Assembly (NCBI RefSeq): GCF_007785815.1
Contig: NZ_VNIM01000009.1
Span: 1 to 64,000, forward strand
Direction of reading: 5' to 3'
From: Alterirhizorhabdus solaris
GTDB taxonomy: Bacteria; Pseudomonadota; Alphaproteobacteria; Sphingomonadales; Sphingomonadaceae
Length of the DNA: 64,000 bases
Part shown: in pieces, positions 60,514 through 64,000 of the stretch
How the letters are laid out: each line of letters starts with the position of its first letter
How positions within the stretch are numbered: the first letter of the stretch is position 1
Notes under the pieces: model-generated
Told to the model about the DNA's origin: nothing
Seen by the model: only the letters and a program-made list of their open reading frames with translations
Database searches by the model: none
Program-made: the position numbers and the translations under genes

Positions 60514-62496
60514 TCAAACAGCCGGAGGTTGCGCGACGATCAGCTCCTTGCCGGCGCGCTCCAGAAGATCTTGATTGTGATCGGTGATGTCCCGCAAGGT
60601 CATCTGATAGAAGATGTCCGGCTCAATCCCGGTGTCTTCCAGTACGCGACCTTCGTTTTTGCGGACGCGGATCGCCCGCCGAATGGTCAGTCCGAGAACG
60701 AAGCCCGTCGGAAGGTCCGTCAGGCCGGCAGGGCTCCGCGCCAAGTAGACGAGCGGCGTCGCGCTCATCCACGGATAGTCCCGCACGCTGTGAGCGAGCG
60801 CCCCGTCCTGAATCGTCCAGATCGTGTCGCCATCATCGGGAACACCGGGTGAAAGCACCGCCTTCTTCGACAGAGAGCAGCCAGCAGCGTTGAAGGCGTC
60901 AACGATCGCTGCGCTGAGCTTGCCAGCGATGAGATCGGCTTTGAGAGAGGCGTCGAGCCTGAAGTCGGGGTTGAACATCCTCACGACGTCCCAGCGCCAA
61001 TTGTTGCCGCCTGCCGCCGCCATGTTGGCGTCGGTGCAGATGAGCTTTCCAAGCCGATTGTCGATAAAGCCGGCGGCAAACATGTCAGCGGTGCTGAAAG
61101 CGAGCGCGTCACTGATGAGCACGACTGGTCCAGGGTACTTTCTGCCGACTTGATTATAATCGGCATCATCGCCCTCGATCGGGATGCCGCGAGTGTAGTC
61201 GTCTCCTGTGCTGAACGCTTCAGCGAACGACGGCCGCCACCGAACAAAGTAGTCCGTGGCTTCTGCCATCGCGCGAGTCAGCGGCGTCACGCGAAACTGG
61301 AACCGCGCTGGAACTACAGGCATGGCGCTGAAGAGCTGGAGCACGCGCTCACCCGCCGCGATATAGCCCCCGGTGTTGCCGCGCATGTCGAATATGAGCC
61401 CGGTCTGTGGGAGCGCCGGGAGCACGGCCGCGACCGCGTTGACGATGTCGTCGATATTGTTCGCACCGAACGACCAGAACCGAAGATAGGCGAACGTACC
61501 GTCGACCGTTGTCACCCGGCCATAGTCGAACACGCCCCCGGCCCCGCTGCCCTCGATCGTGGGCACGCCCGCCGGCTTCGCTGGTGGTGGGGCAGGATCG
61601 AACGAGTCCGGCGCAGTCTGGATACGGCGCGCGTCCTGAAGCCCGGCCAGAAGAAGATCGCCGCCATATCCCGTGATGTTACGGCCGACCGCCGGGTATC
61701 GCGGGGCACTGGCGGAGTCGAAGCCGGCCCAGATAAACCGCTCCTCGAGGACCGCTCCGTTCAGGGTGAATTTGATATCGACCCATTCCTCGAGCGGAGG
61801 CCCGAATTGCGCGAGCGGCCGGTAGGTGAGGAATGCGAGGCTGCGCGCGAGCGACGAGGCTTCGTTGCCGCCATCGAACATGTTCGCGTTGAGCCTCAGA
61901 TATCGCTCGATAGCGATGCCATTCCAGTGCGTGACGCGCGCACCTGGCTGCAGCGACTTGATGGGAACCCCGGCCGTGAGTTTGGTCACGACATAGACCT
62001 GCTTCCCGGCTTCCCAGCAGCTCTCGACCAAGAACGGCAAAACAGCGGCTCGTCCGTAAGGCGAACGCCCGGCAAATGACACGTGGCGGTCACGGACCCG
62101 CGTAACGATTTCGACCAGGTTCTCGTGGAATTCCGCATCGCTCAACGCGGTCGCCCGTAACCGCAGTAGGCCGAGCGCCCGCACCGGATCAAAGCCGTAG
62201 ATCGCCTTTTTGCGCGGGAGGTGGACGTAGAAGCCCTCCAGAGCCAGCGCGAGCTGCTCCAACACCTGTAGGCGATCGGCAATGGGATAGACGGGGAGCG
62301 CGGTCGACGCCTGGAGCGCGAACGTCTTGGCAAGGACCTGACCACCCGGCGACTGTAGCAACGTCTCTCCGCGCTTCGCTCGAAAGGCGGGCGCTGCCTT
62401 TTGCGCGGCCGACCTGTCCGGTTTCGCACGCGCTCTTCTGGCTACCGCAGGCGCCTTTGCGACCTTTAATTTTCCGGGTCTGTCTTTCGTCGCCAT
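60514..62496 (-). CDS. S41-family (C-terminal-processing-like) serine peptidase
   Basis: 660 residues from ATG 62496 (G-rich ribosome site before it). Basic, Ala-rich N-terminus without a signal peptide, helical region with RDRHVSFAGRSPYG, a PDZ-like segment (PIKSLQPGARVTHWNGIAIE), then the S41 core: LIFDMRGNTGGYI (about 375) and SDALAFSTADMFAAGF with the predicted nucleophile Ser (about 475). Family members cleave C-termini or act as tail-specific proteases; cytosolic versions in mobile islands are not well understood. It lies 16 nt upstream of the Pro-Gly membrane protein, in the same operon. Confidence 0.8.
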   Translation of the reverse strand: MATKDRPGKLKVAKAPAVARRARAKPDRSAAQKAAPAFRAKRGETLLQSPGGQVLAKTFALQASTALPVYPIADRLQVLEQLALALEGFYVHLPRKKAIYGFDPVRALGLLRLRATALSDAEFHENLVEIVTRVRDRHVSFAGRSPYGRAAVLPFLVESCWEAGKQVYVVTKLTAGVPIKSLQPGARVTHWNGIAIERYLRLNANMFDGGNEASSLARSLAFLTYRPLAQFGPPLEEWVDIKFTLNGAVLEERFIWAGFDSASAPRYPAVGRNITGYGGDLLLAGLQDARRIQTAPDSFDPAPPPAKPAGVPTIEGSGAGGVFDYGRVTTVDGTFAYLRFWSFGANNIDDIVNAVAAVLPALPQTGLIFDMRGNTGGYIAAGERVLQLFSAMPVVPARFQFRVTPLTRAMAEATDYFVRWRPSFAEAFSTGDDYTRGIPIEGDDADYNQVGRKYPGPVVLISDALAFSTADMFAAGFIDNRLGKLICTDANMAAAGGNNWRWDVVRMFNPDFRLDASLKADLIAGKLSAAIVDAFNAAGCSLSKKAVLSPGVPDDGDTIWTIQDGALAHSVRDYPWMSATPLVYLARSPAGLTDLPTGFVLGLTIRRAIRVRKNEGRVLEDTGIEPDIFYQMTLRDITDHNQDLLERAGKELIVAQPPAV

Positions 62497-62583
62497 ACCG
62501 CCCCCCGCAGCACGATTCGATACTATCTTATTTCTGCTGCGATCGAAAGGTGTCACTACAAATAAGAGGCGCACGACAACTGA

Positions 62584-62667
62584 ATGAGAAGAAGCCATGT
62601 CAACCGCGTCAACGCGCTGCTCGCGCAGACCGCCGGCCGCCTCACCTACAAGGCGCTGATCGCATGA
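62584..62667 (+). CDS. Tiny open frame coupled to the next gene
   Basis: 27 codons (RVNALLAQTAGRLTYKALIA at its end), overlapping ATG 62664 by ATGA. It may be a leader peptide or the remaining 3' end of a lost larger gene. No ribosome site stands out. Weak call. Confidence 0.3.
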   Translation: MRRSHVNRVNALLAQTAGRLTYKALIA

Positions 62668-62837
62668 CAGAGAGAGAAAAGCCCCTCGGGCTGGACATGG
62701 ACCCGGACGAAGCGTTTGCGCGGTTCCTAGGGGTTGATCCTGCGGAGTTGCCCGAGAACGTTCGCCTCAGACAGAAAAAGGGGCCGCCGAAGCGACCCCC
62801 AGGTGTTGACGGAAAGGGTGAGCCGCCTACCGGTTAA
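62664..62837 (+). CDS. Small acidic/basic hypothetical protein
   Basis: 57 residues: an acidic helix (MDPDEAFARFLGVDPAELPE) followed by a Lys/Pro-rich tail. AF-x-RFLGVDPAEL resembles short accessory proteins found beside plasmid and phage genes, but no function is known to me. Coupled to the tiny frame upstream. Confidence 0.5.
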   Translation: MTEREKPLGLDMDPDEAFARFLGVDPAELPENVRLRQKKGPPKRPPGVDGKGEPPTG

Positions 62838-62911
62838 CGGCGGCGGTAGTGGGACCGGACCCGTTCCACCTTGCGGTGGCGGATGCGGTAATATGCCCGG
62901 ATATGAGTCAT
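62834..62911 (-). CDS. Arg/Tyr-rich microprotein (25 residues)
   Basis: 25 residues, HIRAYYRIRHRKVERVRSHY in the middle, strongly basic. AAGGA lies 7 nt before ATG 62911, a good ribosome site, and it sits within a 7-bp hairpin (GTCGTCC-N7-GGACGAC, 62915-62935) that could hide it. Convergent and overlapping with the end of the plus-strand small gene. Possibly a nucleic-acid-binding peptide. Confidence 0.4.
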   Translation of the reverse strand: MTHIRAYYRIRHRKVERVRSHYRRR

Positions 62912-62996
62912 ATCGTCGTCCTTGATTTGGACGACAGAACGTGCGAATCTCCAAATGTCACAGAGGAGCCGCGACGCCTGTCGTCCGGTTGCGGGG

Positions 62997-63021
62997 AGGC
63001 CGGCCGTTAGGTCGGCCTTTT
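62997..63021 (+). terminator. Intrinsic terminator
   Basis: AGGCCGGCC (62997-63005), loop GTTA, GGTCGGCCT (63010-63018) with one G-T pair, followed by a short T-run. It follows the small plus-strand genes by about 160 nt. Confidence 0.7.
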
Positions 63022-63149
63022 CGATTCCGGGCAACTCTCCCGGACCCACTCAAAATCACATCGGCGCCTCCATCAAGCATGGCATCCCTGTGCCTCGGCG
63101 CCACTCATAACTCCGGTCCCGGCTATACGCAACAACTAATCGCCTTCAG

Positions 63150-63191
63150 CGTATAACGATGTTGTAACGGGCTTTGGAACGATGTTATACG
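63150..63191 (+). promoter_or_regulatory. Promoter with flanking inverted repeat
   Basis: -35-like TTGTAA (63162-63167) and -10-like TTATAC (63185-63190) are 17 nt apart. CGTATAAC (63150-63157) and GTTATACG (63184-63191) form an exact inverted repeat around the promoter, and AACGATGTT occurs twice. Candidate operator for autoregulation of the downstream gene. Confidence 0.5.
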
Positions 63192-63220
63192 GGTAGGGAC
63201 TAGGTTGCGGAGGATGGGTC

Positions 63221-63949
63221 ATGGCGGTCAATATCACAGGCGGGAAAATGCGAAGCCCTCGTTACCCAGTGATCGGACTGGGTGATGCAATCGAGCGAGT
63301 AAGGCTGGTGTATGAGAAAGATCATCTCAACACGGTGCCTAAAGAGGTCGTAGCCGAGCATATGGGCTATAAGACAGTCAACGGCGCCTCGCTGGGCGTG
63401 ATCTCCGCCGTCTCGAAGTTCGGCCTGCTTAGTGGTGGAGCGGATGGCATGCGGGTCACAGATCGCGCGCTCGCTATCCTCGTGCATGCGAAGGGCGACC
63501 GAGAGCGGTCGAGCGCCATCGAGGCCGCCGCGCACGCCCCAGCGCTGTTTGCGGAATTGTTTGAGGAGTTCCCCAACGGGGCAAGCGATAACGCGATTAA
63601 GTCTTTCCTCTTGGGCCGTAAGAAGTTTCTGCCCGCCGCCGTGCCCGTCGCTATACGGGCATTCAAAGACACGATGGCGGTTGTTCAGGAGGAGGTTGTG
63701 GATTACGAGACGGGCGATGATGATGGCCCCGACGACCAAGAGGATTTCACAGTGTTGCAGCCCCAGACCCCGCCGCCAGCGGCGGCACCGCCTCTCCCCC
63801 CGGTAGGCGGTTTCGAGATCGGCTTTACCGGCCAAGCGATCCGGTTGCTTGGCAACATCGGCTCGCAGGAAGAGGCAGATAAGGTCCTGAAGGCGATCGA
63901 GGGGTTGAAGTTCATGCTGCCTGCGAGGGCGGAGGAGCAGCCGAACTAA
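63221..63949 (+). CDS. Hypothetical protein with winged-helix-like N-terminus
   Basis: 242 residues from ATG 63221 (GGAGG 9 nt upstream). The N-terminal 100 residues look like paired winged helices (AIERVRLVYEKDHLNTVPKE, SLGVISAVSKFGLLSGGADG, MRVTDRALAILVHAKGD). An acidic stretch (DYETGDDDGPDDQED) and a Pro/Ala linker follow, then a short C-terminal domain (LLGNIGSQEEADKVLKAIEG). Such proteins are common in genomic islands as regulators or replication accessories; function unknown. GC content looks lower than in the catabolic island. Confidence 0.7.
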   Translation: MAVNITGGKMRSPRYPVIGLGDAIERVRLVYEKDHLNTVPKEVVAEHMGYKTVNGASLGVISAVSKFGLLSGGADGMRVTDRALAILVHAKGDRERSSAIEAAAHAPALFAELFEEFPNGASDNAIKSFLLGRKKFLPAAVPVAIRAFKDTMAVVQEEVVDYETGDDDGPDDQEDFTVLQPQTPPPAAAPPLPPVGGFEIGFTGQAIRLLGNIGSQEEADKVLKAIEGLKFMLPARAEEQPN

Positions 63950-64000
63950 GGGGCTTTCGCGCTCTCGACTCCCAGATGGCGGTGTGCTTCACTCCCACCG

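Noticed and set aside
1-64000. CRISPR array, rRNA operon or replication origin
   Set aside because: No regularly spaced direct repeats, rRNA signatures or DnaA-box clusters were seen by eye.

Overview
The window looks like chromosomal DNA of a sphingomonad-type alphaproteobacterium. It is GC-rich, it carries a TonB-dependent receptor inside a catabolic cluster, its operons are packed with ATGA/GTGA stop-start overlaps, and it has dispersed intergenic palindromes of the CTCAGGATGAGCGG type. Species and database identity cannot be settled from the sequence alone.

Left (1-7.7 kb): the C-terminal part of a giant Ig-repeat adhesin is followed by its type I secretion machine (TolC-like outer-membrane protein, ABC exporter, HlyD-like adaptor) and a translationally coupled MarR-type regulator. 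Middle (7.8-54.2 kb): a very large accessory catabolic island of about 40 genes. It encodes a TonB receptor, two MFS carriers, a MATE pump, four alpha/beta-hydrolase domains without a serine nucleophile, two two-domain VOC proteins, a bicupin, two PCMH-type FAD oxidases, a flavoprotein dehydrogenase, several SDR/MDR dehydrogenases, hydantoinase/oxoprolinase A and B with an Asp/Glu-racemase-like protein, two isochorismatase-fold hydrolases, two PuuE-like deacetylase-fold proteins, an MmgE/PrpD protein, two complete LeuCD-type hydratases, an isocitrate-lyase-family lyase, an HMG-CoA-lyase-like enzyme and a class III CoA-transferase. Two small helical proteins are each paired with a SAM methyltransferase.

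Ten copies of a 20-bp palindrome (TTGNNATANNNNTATNNCAA, each matching at least 10 of 12 fixed positions) sit in the promoter regions of the island's operons. They define one regulon whose likely regulator is the HutC-type GntR protein at 28.4-29.2 kb. One operon (12.76 to 9.97 kb) lacks the site and faces a divergent LysR gene instead. The enzyme set reads best as uptake and stepwise opening of an N-containing ring (lactam or cyclic imide). Deamidation would then give methyl-branched unsaturated dicarboxylates, which are hydrated by LeuCD-type enzymes and cleaved by the lyases to central metabolites. The substrate itself is not identified; this is inference.

Right (54.2-64 kb): a membrane protein and an acetyl-CoA hydrolase/CoA-transferase, then a tRNA 3'-end fragment that looks like an attachment scar. 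After it come a truncated tyrosine integrase, a chimeric antisense remnant (second integrase fused to toprim/RepA-like sequence), an IS3-family element that lacks a recognisable inverted repeat at one end, a proline-glycine linker membrane protein whose stop codon appears to come from the IS end, an S41-type peptidase, a few tiny genes and a winged-helix-like protein. This is a decayed integrative element.
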